A stretch of 7,706 bases of DNA from an uncultured Paracoccaceae bacterium (GTDB lineage: Bacteria; Pseudomonadota; Alphaproteobacteria; Rhodobacterales; Rhodobacteraceae), in the NCBI GenBank assembly GCA_937927885.1, contig CALEZJ010000069.1, forward strand, positions 1 through 7,706. The letters run 5' to 3'. The position numbers were made by a program, and so were the translations under genes. The stretch's first letter is position 1; the number at the start of each line of letters is the position of its first letter. The notes beneath the pieces are model-generated. The model made no database searches. It was not told the origin of the DNA and saw nothing but the letters and a program-made list of their open reading frames with translations. Shown here in pieces: positions 1 to 5,657 of the stretch.

Positions 1-6
1 GTTCAT
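1..6 (-). CDS. First two codons (Met-Asn) of a further operon gene cut by the window edge
   Basis: ATG at bases 6-4 overlaps the TGA of the LivF-type gene in a 4-base ATGA, the junction type used repeatedly in this operon, and has GGAGG eight bases upstream. A second in-frame ATG at 12 lies only one base from that GGAGG and is a poorer start. Only Met-Asn is visible, so no product can be named. A periplasmic binding protein or an acyl-CoA ligase would fit the context (inference). Confidence 0.5.
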
Positions 7-767
7 CGCCATGTCCTCCGCCGTTTCCAGCGTTGTGCGCCACTCAGCCCCTGCGCTGCACCACCCAGATAGGCCTCGCGCACATCGGCCTTTTGCGACA
101 GCGCGGCGCAGGTATCGGCGGCAACTATGCGCCCCAGTTCCATGATATAGCCGTCATCCCCGTGTTTCAGGGCGATGGCCGCATTCTGTTCGACCACCAG
201 AACGGCGGTGCCTGTCTCGTCACGGATGCGGCGGATGATGCCGAATATCTCGTGGACCAGAATCGGCGACAATCCCAGGCTGGGTTCGTCCAGCATCAGC
301 AGTTTCGGTGCCGACATATAGGCGCGCCCGATCGCCACCATCTGCTGTTCGCCCCCGGACAACAACCCGGCGTGCTGGGCATCGCGTTCGCGCAAGCGCG
401 GGAACCAGCCCTGCACCCGGGAAAGATCACGGGCCACGGCATCGCGGTCAGCGCGGGCATAGGCGCCCATCATCAGGTTTTCGCGCACGCTGAGGAACGG
501 GTAGACCTGCCGACCCTCGGGTACCAGCACCAGACCGCGCCGTGCAACCTCGTCGGCATCGAGCCCCTGCACCTCGCGGCCCTCGAACAGCGTCCGACCC
601 TTGAACGGGTCGATCACACCGGCCAGCGTGTTCAGCAGCGTCGTCTTGCCCGCGCCATTCGCACCCATCACGGCAACGATTCGCCCCTTGGAAACACTCA
701 GGTTGATGCCCTTCATCGCGGCGATGGTCCCATACCAGGTTTCCAGATTCTGCACGTCCAGCAGCAT
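3..767 (-). CDS. livF: ABC transporter ATP-binding protein (LivF family)
   Basis: This second cytoplasmic ATPase of the importer has 254 residues; LivF proteins are usually about 235. Motifs are Walker A GANGAGKTT (35-43), the LivF hallmark LVPEGRQVYP (81-90), the signature LLSGGEQQMVAIGRA (135-149), Walker B LLMLDEP (156-162), SLGLSP (163-168), and VVEQNAAIAL, where Gln194 stands at the H-loop His position. That Gln is normal for LivF. The family core ends at REAYLGG (about 230-236), and an extra 18 residues follow, finishing in the very basic RWKRRRTWR. This tail overlaps the ribosome binding site and start of the next gene, so it may be a by-product of that overlap. The start at 767 is three bases after the LivG-type stop; only a weak GGGG precedes it. 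It cannot energise import without the LivHM-type permeases next to it. Confidence 0.95.
   Translation of the reverse strand: MLLDVQNLETWYGTIAAMKGINLSVSKGRIVAVMGANGAGKTTLLNTLAGVIDPFKGRTLFEGREVQGLDADEVARRGLVLVPEGRQVYPFLSVRENLMMGAYARADRDAVARDLSRVQGWFPRLRERDAQHAGLLSGGEQQMVAIGRAYMSAPKLLMLDEPSLGLSPILVHEIFGIIRRIRDETGTAVLVVEQNAAIALKHGDDGYIMELGRIVAADTCAALSQKADVREAYLGGAAQGLSGAQRWKRRRTWR
15..19 (-). promoter_or_regulatory. Shine-Dalgarno GGAGG for the gene starting at base 6
   Basis: GGAGG read on the minus strand, eight bases before the ATG at 6 and inside the last codons of the LivF-type gene. It chooses ATG 6 over the in-frame ATG at 12. Confidence 0.55.
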
Positions 768-770
768 GGT

Positions 771-1538
771 TCAGGTCCCCAGGTAGGCGGCGATGACATC
801 GGGATGCGCCTGCACTTCGGCGGCCGAGCCCTGGGCCAGCACCCTGCCCTGCGCCATGCAGATGACGCGGTCTGCCACAGCGCTGACCAGCGCCATGTCG
901 TGTTCGATCATCACCACGGTGATCCCAAGATCGCTGCGGATATCGTCGATCCAGAAGGCCAGGTCGCGGGTTTCCTCGGGGTTCAACCCAGAGGCCGGCT
1001 CATCAAGGAACAACAGTTCGGGACCCGAACACAGCGCGCGGCCCAGTTCCACCACCTTGCGCACCCCGTAGGGCAATCCCGCTACCCGAGCGTGACGCCA
1101 GGCGGAAAGGTCTAGAAAATCAATGATATCCTCGACCCTTGCGCGATGATCCTCCTCGATCCGCGTCAGCGCGGGCGTGCGCAGGACCTGCTGCCACCAG
1201 GCCCCGGCGCCAAAGCGGTGGCGGCCCAGAAGCAGATTGTCCAGAACGGTCGCGGCCTCGAACAATTCGATGTTCTGAAAGGTCCGGGCGATACCCAGAT
1301 GAGCGATGCGCGAACGCGAAAGGCGGGCGATGTCCTGACCCTTGAACAGGATGCTGCCCTGCGTGGCATCGAAGACCCGCGTCACCAGGTTCAGCATCGA
1401 CGTCTTGCCCGCGCCATTGGGGCCAATCACCGCCAGCACCTCGCCCCGGTTCACCGACAGGCTGATGTCTGAGATCGCCTTGAGCCCGCCGAAATGCAGC
1501 GCCAGCCGGTCGAGTTCCAGAAGGGGCGTGTCGCTCAT
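771..1538 (-). CDS. livG: ABC transporter ATP-binding protein (LivG family)
   Basis: This cytoplasmic ATPase of 255 residues drives the importer, together with the LivF-type ATPase. Visible motifs in order are Walker A GPNGAGKTS (39-47), Q-loop Gln88 in ARTFQNIELF, signature region LPYGVRKVVELGRAL (155-169, the degenerate LivG form of LSGGQ), Walker B LLFLDEP (175-181), D-loop SGLNPEE, and switch His213 in VVMIEHDMALV. The C-terminal LAQGSAAEVQAHPDVIAAYL is the classic LivG ending. The start at 1538 (MSDTPLLELDRLALHFGG) makes an ATGA overlap with the LivM-type stop. No strong Shine-Dalgarno precedes it, so translation probably depends on coupling. A much longer open frame reaches back to 2186 but only reads the permease gene out of frame. 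The gene ends in TGA, three bases before the LivF-type start. Confidence 0.95.
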   Translation of the reverse strand: MSDTPLLELDRLALHFGGLKAISDISLSVNRGEVLAVIGPNGAGKTSMLNLVTRVFDATQGSILFKGQDIARLSRSRIAHLGIARTFQNIELFEAATVLDNLLLGRHRFGAGAWWQQVLRTPALTRIEEDHRARVEDIIDFLDLSAWRHARVAGLPYGVRKVVELGRALCSGPELLFLDEPASGLNPEETRDLAFWIDDIRSDLGITVVMIEHDMALVSAVADRVICMAQGRVLAQGSAAEVQAHPDVIAAYLGT

Positions 1539-2611
1539 CGGTTGCGCTCGGATTTCATGTAGGTTTTCTGGCGGCGGAAGGTGTCGCGGCGGTACAGGGG
1601 AAAGGTTTCGAACAGGGCGCGCAGCTTCAGCCAGCGACCGTTCAGGCCCGTGGGCTCGAACAGCACAAAAAGCGCCAGCACTAGCCCCGCAACAAAGATC
1701 TCCAACCCCGACTGGCGCGCCATGGCCGTGGGCAGCAGCGATTTCAGCGCCGAGACCGCATTGGGCAACAGTGAGATCAACACCGCACCCAGGATCGCGC
1801 CGCGCAGACTGCCAAGGCCCCCGATCACCACCATCAAGACCAGATCGAGCGACAGGAGCAGCGTGAAGGCGTCGGGGGTCAGATAGCCGATGTGATGTGC
1901 CATCAGCGCCCCTGCCAGACCGGTGATACCCGCCGAAAGGCCAAAAGCACCGACCTTCACCCGGTTCACCTCGATCCCCAAAGCCAGTGCCGCGGCCTCG
2001 GAATCGCGCACGCCGGTCATCGCGCGGCCAAGACCCGAGCGCATCAGATTGGCCAGGACCACCAGCGTGAGCACACAAAGCGCGAGACAGACGTAGTAGA
2101 AGGCGCGCGGCGAGCCGACGGACCAGCCGAACAGGCGCGGCGTCGCCACCACCATCCCCATGTAGCCTCCGGTCACGCTGCGCCAATGGCCGATCACCTG
2201 TTCAACCACGATGGCGAAGGCCAGCGTGACCATGGCAAGGTAAAGCCCGTGTACCCGGATCGCCGGGATGCCCACCACCAGCCCGGCGACTGCCGCGATC
2301 AGGGCCGCCAGCGGGACCGAGGCGGCAAAAGGCACGCCTTGTGCCATCAGCCAGGCATGGGCATAGGCCCCAATGGCGACAAAACTGGCATGTCCCAGAC
2401 TGACCTGTCCGGTAAAGCCGGTCAGTGTCATCAGCCCCATGGCCGCGATGCACAGGATCAGCACATAGCCCAGCTCCCCCACCAGATAGGTCGAGGCCAC
2501 CAGCGGTAGCACCAGAAGCGCGGCCAGCAGCGAACCATACGCCAACCAGTCCGAGGGGTGACGCAACAAGGCAAATCCCTGAGCGTAGCGGGTGTGATAG
2601 TCGAACCGCAT
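1535..2611 (-). CDS. livM: Branched-chain amino acid-type ABC transporter permease (LivM family)
   Basis: This second inner-membrane permease has 358 residues, typical of LivM, and pairs with the LivH-type protein. After a short cytoplasmic N-terminus, hydrophobic segments lie at about 25-42, 46-63, 96-118, 122-140, 168-188, 218-240, 248-285 and 303-318. Family hallmarks are GFTGQVSLGHASFVAIGAYA (65-84), the cytoplasmic ATPase-contact loop VVIGGLGSLRGAILGAVL (261-278), and LFEPTGLNGRWLKLR near the C-terminus. A strongly basic cytoplasmic tail, FPLYRRDTFRRQKTYMKSER, follows; tails like this are common in proteobacterial LivM proteins. The start ATG at 2611 is preceded by GGAGG nine bases upstream, inside the last codons of the LivH-type gene, and only three bases separate the two genes. 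The TGA overlaps the LivG-type ATG by four bases. Confidence 0.94.
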   Translation of the reverse strand: MRFDYHTRYAQGFALLRHPSDWLAYGSLLAALLVLPLVASTYLVGELGYVLILCIAAMGLMTLTGFTGQVSLGHASFVAIGAYAHAWLMAQGVPFAASVPLAALIAAVAGLVVGIPAIRVHGLYLAMVTLAFAIVVEQVIGHWRSVTGGYMGMVVATPRLFGWSVGSPRAFYYVCLALCVLTLVVLANLMRSGLGRAMTGVRDSEAAALALGIEVNRVKVGAFGLSAGITGLAGALMAHHIGYLTPDAFTLLLSLDLVLMVVIGGLGSLRGAILGAVLISLLPNAVSALKSLLPTAMARQSGLEIFVAGLVLALFVLFEPTGLNGRWLKLRALFETFPLYRRDTFRRQKTYMKSERNR

Positions 2612-2614
2612 GTC

Positions 2615-3499
2615 TCAGACCCTCCGCCCGTGGGCTTCGCCCAGAATGCCGCGCGGGCGGAGGATCAGCGCCGCAATCAGCACGACATAGGGCGCGATGT
2701 CGCGAAACCCGTCAGGCATATAGCCACCCGCGTATTGCTCGATCAGACCGATCAGCACGCCCCCCAGAACGGCGCCCGGCAAGCTGCCGAACCCACCCAG
2801 CACGATGGCAGCCAGCGCCTTCAGCGTGATCAGCCACAGCGAGGTATCAACCAGTGTGACCGGTGCCAGGAACATGCCCGCAATGGCCGCCGTGACCCCC
2901 GCCAGCGCCCAGACCAGCGAATTAAGCCGTTTGACCCGCACGCCGTTCAGATGCGCCGCCAACTGGTTCTGGCTGGCCGCCTGCATCGCCACCCCCAGCC
3001 GAGTGCGGCGAAAGAACAGCCAGAGCCCGCCCGCGATCAGCAGTGCCGTGCCGGTGATGACCAGGGAGAGGTCGGCAATGGCGACCCCCGCAACCTCGGT
3101 CGTGCGCCCGCTCCACGGTGTCGCATAGCTTTGCGATTCCGTGCCAAAGCCCATGCTGACCGCACCCCGGATCATGAAGGCCAGCGCGATGGTCAACATG
3201 ACACCCGCGAACTGCGGCTGTCCGGCGATGCGGCGCACCACCAGCGCATCGATTCCATAGGCCAGAACCCCGATCCCGACAGCCACCAGCGGCACCACCA
3301 GCCAGAACGGCAGGCCGACCAGATCGATCAGCGCCCAGGCGGAAAAGGCCGACAGGACCAGCAGATCACCATGAGCAAAGTTCAGCACTTCGGTCGCCTT
3401 GTGGATCAGCACGATCCCCATGGCGACCAGCGCATAAATCGTGCCGACGGCGATGCCGTTTACAGTGACCTGCGCGAACAGATCCAGCGCATTGGTCAT
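2615..3499 (-). CDS. livH: Branched-chain amino acid-type ABC transporter permease (LivH family)
   Basis: This inner-membrane permease has 294 residues, normal for LivH. It forms the translocation pore with the LivM-type protein encoded next. The N-terminal membrane segment (about 12-32, VNGIAVGTIYALVAMGIVLI) is followed by the family hallmark NFAHGDLLVL (40-49). Further hydrophobic segments lie near 64-88, 96-113, 141-163, 193-215 and 222-252. The ATPase-contact loop is at ALAAIVLGGFGSLPGAVLGG (228-247), and a last helix (268-280) ends in the typical LRPRGILGE. The start at 3499 overlaps the regulator's stop by four bases (ATGA) and has a good GGAGG six bases upstream, within the regulator's last codons. 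The stop is three bases before the LivM-type gene. The family imports leucine/isoleucine/valine, but many members carry urea, amides, aromatic acids or other carboxylates. Next to thiolases, a non-amino-acid carboxylate is plausible; the symbol denotes family, not substrate. Confidence 0.94.
   Translation of the reverse strand: MTNALDLFAQVTVNGIAVGTIYALVAMGIVLIHKATEVLNFAHGDLLVLSAFSAWALIDLVGLPFWLVVPLVAVGIGVLAYGIDALVVRRIAGQPQFAGVMLTIALAFMIRGAVSMGFGTESQSYATPWSGRTTEVAGVAIADLSLVITGTALLIAGGLWLFFRRTRLGVAMQAASQNQLAAHLNGVRVKRLNSLVWALAGVTAAIAGMFLAPVTLVDTSLWLITLKALAAIVLGGFGSLPGAVLGGVLIGLIEQYAGGYMPDGFRDIAPYVVLIAALILRPRGILGEAHGRRV
2621..2625 (-). promoter_or_regulatory. Shine-Dalgarno GGAGG for the LivM-type gene
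   Basis: GGAGG on the minus strand, nine bases before the ATG at 2611. It lies within the last codons of the LivH-type gene and supports the assigned start. Confidence 0.65.
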
Positions 3500-4431
3500 A
3501 CGGGGCCTCCGGTTTCGAAACGGACATCCCAGGCGCGCAGCCGCTGGTGGCAATGGCCGCAGGTCGCGCGGGGCATGAAAGGTTTGCCGCAGGCGCGGTG
3601 GCGGGGACGAATCGAGCTTTGCTCGTGAAAATGGTGCTCGGCAGCCCAGGTGCTGACCAGCACGATATAGGGAAACAACGCGCGGCTGGCGGCTGTCAGC
3701 AGGTAGATGCGGCGGCGACCATCCTCGCGGTCGGGTTCGACAGACAATAGCCCAGCCTCGACCATCGCCGCCAGCCTGCGGCTGAGCAGGGGCGGGCTGA
3801 TGCGCAACACATGCGCGATCTGGTCGAAATGACGGCATCCCAGCACGGCGGCCGAGACAATCATCAGCGACCAGCGATCCAGCCGCAGCGCCAGATGAGA
3901 CATCGCTCCGTCGTTGACAGTGACCTTGGGCGTGCGCATCGCCTCACCCGTGTCATGCGGCAGTCGGGGATTGGGTTTCAGGGAAAAGTCCAGATCCCGC
4001 ATGGTGACCGTCTCGCCGCAGGCCTCGCAGGTCAGTTGCGGAACAAAGGCGTGACCGCAGGTCCGATGAACCAGCCGGTCAGGCAGCGCGACACGGTTCT
4101 CGCCGAACCGGTGTTCCCAGTCCCAGGTCATCAACGTCGCTTCGTAAAGCGCCATGCCCTTGGCGGTCAGATGATAGGCATAGCGCTCGGGTCGCTCCTG
4201 ATAGAGCCGCGGACGTAACATATCCATATGGACAAGGGATTTCAGCCTATCCGACAGCGTCCGGCGCGGGATTGCCAGCCGGGTCTGGAAGTCGTCAAAG
4301 CGTTTGACCCCCAGAAAGGCCGCCATCAGGATCTGCATGGTCCAGCGGTCGCCGATCAGTTTCAACGCATGGCTCAAGGTCGAGGTGCTCAGCGCCTCGC
4401 GGATCAGGTCGAGGTCGGGGGCCTCGCTCAT
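3496..4431 (-). CDS. Tandem-duplicated HxlR-family transcriptional regulator (two winged-helix plus zinc-ribbon-like units)
   Basis: This cytosolic DNA-binding protein of 311 residues is more than twice the usual HxlR length (about 100-150). Unit 1 spans roughly residues 18-150 and unit 2 roughly 175-305. Each has the HxlR signature: GDRWTMQIL (Trp30) and LDRWSLMIV (Trp187); KRFDDF and RHFDQI; recognition-helix region RTLSDRLKSL and PLLSRRLAAM; then a beta-wing. All align at an offset of 157 residues. Each winged helix is followed by a matching Cys/His cluster, H122xxC125-x9-C135xxC138 and H278xxC281-x9-C291xxC294, suggesting one metal site per unit. The chosen ATG at 4431 gives a 4-base ATGA overlap with the thiolase. 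An upstream in-frame ATG at 4479 adds 16 residues of low-complexity sequence that is just the thiolase read in another frame. HxlR proteins normally bind DNA as dimers, so this chain may act as a built-in dimer. Lying mid-operon, it probably controls this operon and itself (inference); the ligand is unknown. Confidence 0.88.
   Translation of the reverse strand: MSEAPDLDLIREALSTSTLSHALKLIGDRWTMQILMAAFLGVKRFDDFQTRLAIPRRTLSDRLKSLVHMDMLRPRLYQERPERYAYHLTAKGMALYEATLMTWDWEHRFGENRVALPDRLVHRTCGHAFVPQLTCEACGETVTMRDLDFSLKPNPRLPHDTGEAMRTPKVTVNDGAMSHLALRLDRWSLMIVSAAVLGCRHFDQIAHVLRISPPLLSRRLAAMVEAGLLSVEPDREDGRRRIYLLTAASRALFPYIVLVSTWAAEHHFHEQSSIRPRHRACGKPFMPRATCGHCHQRLRAWDVRFETGGPV
3506..3510 (-). promoter_or_regulatory. 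Shine-Dalgarno GGAGG for the LivH-type gene
   Basis: GGAGG on the minus strand, six bases before the ATG at 3499 and embedded in the last codons of the regulator gene. It supports the 294-residue LivH-type product over a longer out-of-context reading reaching 3838. Confidence 0.7.
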
Positions 4432-5612
4432 GCCACGCGCTCGAGAACCATGGCCGAGGCAAGACCCGCCGCCCCGCAAGCCGCAACCAGCGCCCGTCGC
4501 GCTCCGCGCCGTTCCAACTCGTCCAGCGCCGTGCCGATCAGCGCCGATCCGGTCGAACCCATGGCATGCCCCAGCGCGATGGCGCCGCCGTTGACATTCA
4601 ACCGGTCCGGCCCCACCTCCATGTGACGGGCAAAATGCAGCGCGAGAGCGGCGAAACTCTCGTTGACTTCGAAGAGATCGATGTCGTCCACCGTCAATCC
4701 CGCGCGCGCCAGCGCGGCGCGGGCTGCGTCGACGCTGCCGGTCAGCGCCAGCACCCGCTCCACCGCCAGTTCGGCAACCGACAGGATCCGCGCGCGCGCA
4801 AGCAGCCTTTCGCGCCGTGCCGCCGAAGCGCTGGCCACCAGCACCGCCGAGGCCCCGTCGGCCATCGCCGGGGAATTGCCGGCATGGTGGACATGGTCCA
4901 CCCGTGTCAACCCGGTATGCGCCATGATCGCCGCGTCCAGACCGTAGGCCGCGCCCATTTCGGCAAAGGCAGGCGGCAGGGCAGACAGGGCCTCGGCGCT
5001 GGTGCCCGGCCGCGGCGTCTCATCGGCCGAGAGCCCACCGACCGCCACCAGCGAGGCGAAATGCCCCGCCTCGCGCGCAACGGCGGCACGCCGCTGGGTT
5101 TCGGCCGCATAGGCGTCGCAATCGGCGCGGGAAAACCCCTCGATCGTCGCCACGGCATCGGCACTGATACCGATGGGCACCAGACGCGCGGCCTTCTGGA
5201 ACTCGCGGTCATGGGTCAGCGCACCCTTGTCCGAGGCCATCGGCACGCGCGACATGCTCTCGACCCCGCCGCCGATGGCTAGCCCGTCGGCGGCCAGCGC
5301 CCGCAGCCCGGCCAGCGCAACCGCGCTGAGGCCACTGGCGCAATAGCGGTTCACGGTCAGGCCCGGAACGCCGTCGGCATATCCCGCCGCGATCAGCCCC
5401 AGCTTGGCGATGTTGGCGCCCTGCTCGCCTGTCTGGGTGACGCAGCCCAGGAACGCGTCCTCGATGACCCGTCCGGCCAGCGCGTGACGTTCGGCCAGTT
5501 CCCGCAACGGTGCTGCCAGCAGATCGACCGGCTTCACCCCTGCCAGCGCGCCCTTCGCGTTGCCCCGCCCGCGCGGGGTGCGCAACGCATCGATGATGAC
5601 AAGCTCGGCCAT
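4428..5612 (-). CDS. Classical thiolase (acetyl-CoA C-acyltransferase, FadA/PhaA/PcaF superfamily)
   Basis: This is a full-length cytosolic thiolase of 394 residues. It should catalyse thiolytic cleavage of 3-ketoacyl-CoA, or the reverse condensation; chain-length preference cannot be told from sequence. The N-terminus ELVIIDALRTPRGRGNAKGA is typical, the nucleophile is Cys91 in NRYCASGLSAVAL, the oxyanion/NEAF-type loop is Asn317-Glu-Ser-Phe320, the catalytic His349 lies in AIALGHAMGSTG, and the acid/base Cys379 in AACGAAGLASA. Two motif positions differ from consensus: GHA instead of GHP, and CGAAG instead of the usual CxGxG. The catalytic Cys, His and Cys are all present, so it is probably functional but belongs to a divergent subgroup. 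The start is supported by a strong GGAGGA eight bases upstream of ATG, the best ribosome binding site in the window. This suggests the gene is translated independently of the preceding thiolase. Its TGA overlaps the regulator's ATG. With the SCP2-type enzyme it gives the operon two thiolases, implying two cleavage steps or two substrates. Confidence 0.94.
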   Translation of the reverse strand: MAELVIIDALRTPRGRGNAKGALAGVKPVDLLAAPLRELAERHALAGRVIEDAFLGCVTQTGEQGANIAKLGLIAAGYADGVPGLTVNRYCASGLSAVALAGLRALAADGLAIGGGVESMSRVPMASDKGALTHDREFQKAARLVPIGISADAVATIEGFSRADCDAYAAETQRRAAVAREAGHFASLVAVGGLSADETPRPGTSAEALSALPPAFAEMGAAYGLDAAIMAHTGLTRVDHVHHAGNSPAMADGASAVLVASASAARRERLLARARILSVAELAVERVLALTGSVDAARAALARAGLTVDDIDLFEVNESFAALALHFARHMEVGPDRLNVNGGAIALGHAMGSTGSALIGTALDELERRGARRALVAACGAAGLASAMVLERVA

Positions 5613-5620
5613 CCCCTCTC

Positions 5621-5626
5621 TCCTCC
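5621..5626 (-). promoter_or_regulatory. Strong Shine-Dalgarno GGAGGA for the classical thiolase
   Basis: GGAGGA on the minus strand, eight bases before the ATG at 5612, within a purine-rich run (GGGGAGGAGAGAGGGG). It is the strongest ribosome binding site here and lies in the only sizeable intergenic gap. Confidence 0.75.
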
Positions 5627-5635
5627 CCTTCCCAG

Positions 5636-5652
5636 CGCCGGTTGGCCCGGCG
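5636..5652 (-). other. Short GC-rich stem-loop between the two thiolase genes
   Basis: A perfect 6-base inverted repeat, CGCCGG/CCGGCG, surrounds a 5-base loop. It lies six bases after the SCP2-type thiolase's TAA and just before the purine-rich ribosome binding site of the next gene. No T-run follows in the direction of transcription, so it is not a canonical intrinsic terminator. It may protect a processed 3' end or tune expression between the two genes, or it may be chance in GC-rich DNA. Confidence 0.35.
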
Positions 5653-5657
5653 TCCGA

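Noticed and set aside
33..1115. Long plus-strand open frame (360 codons) opposite the two ATPase genes
   Set aside because: The minus strand here encodes ATPases with all motifs. The plus-strand product is rich in His, Gln, Arg and Pro with no family likeness, the usual antisense shadow in GC-rich genes.
1539..2186. Longer open frame giving the LivG-type protein 216 extra N-terminal residues
   Set aside because: The extension is the LivM-type gene out of frame; ATG 1538 gives a standard LivG start with an ATGA overlap.
2558..3628. Long plus-strand open frame (356 codons) opposite the LivH-type gene
   Set aside because: Its product is dominated by Gln, Arg, Asp and His. It runs across three clear minus-strand genes and has no recognisable domain.
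3500..3838. Longer open frame giving the LivH-type protein 113 extra N-terminal residues
   Set aside because: The extension reads the regulator gene in the wrong frame. ATG 3499 has a good GGAGG and gives a normal LivH N-terminus.
4432..4479. Upstream ATG at 4479 for the regulator, adding 16 residues
   Set aside because: The extra residues are Gly/Arg-rich and overlap the end of the thiolase by 52 bases. The ATG at 4431 gives the 4-base overlap seen at other junctions and a natural N-terminus.
4699..4723. GC-rich inverted repeat (CCCGCGC...GCGCGGG) inside the classical thiolase
   Set aside because: It lies in an Ala/Arg-rich coding stretch (ARAALARAG) where such repeats arise from codon choice; no T-run or other signal accompanies it.
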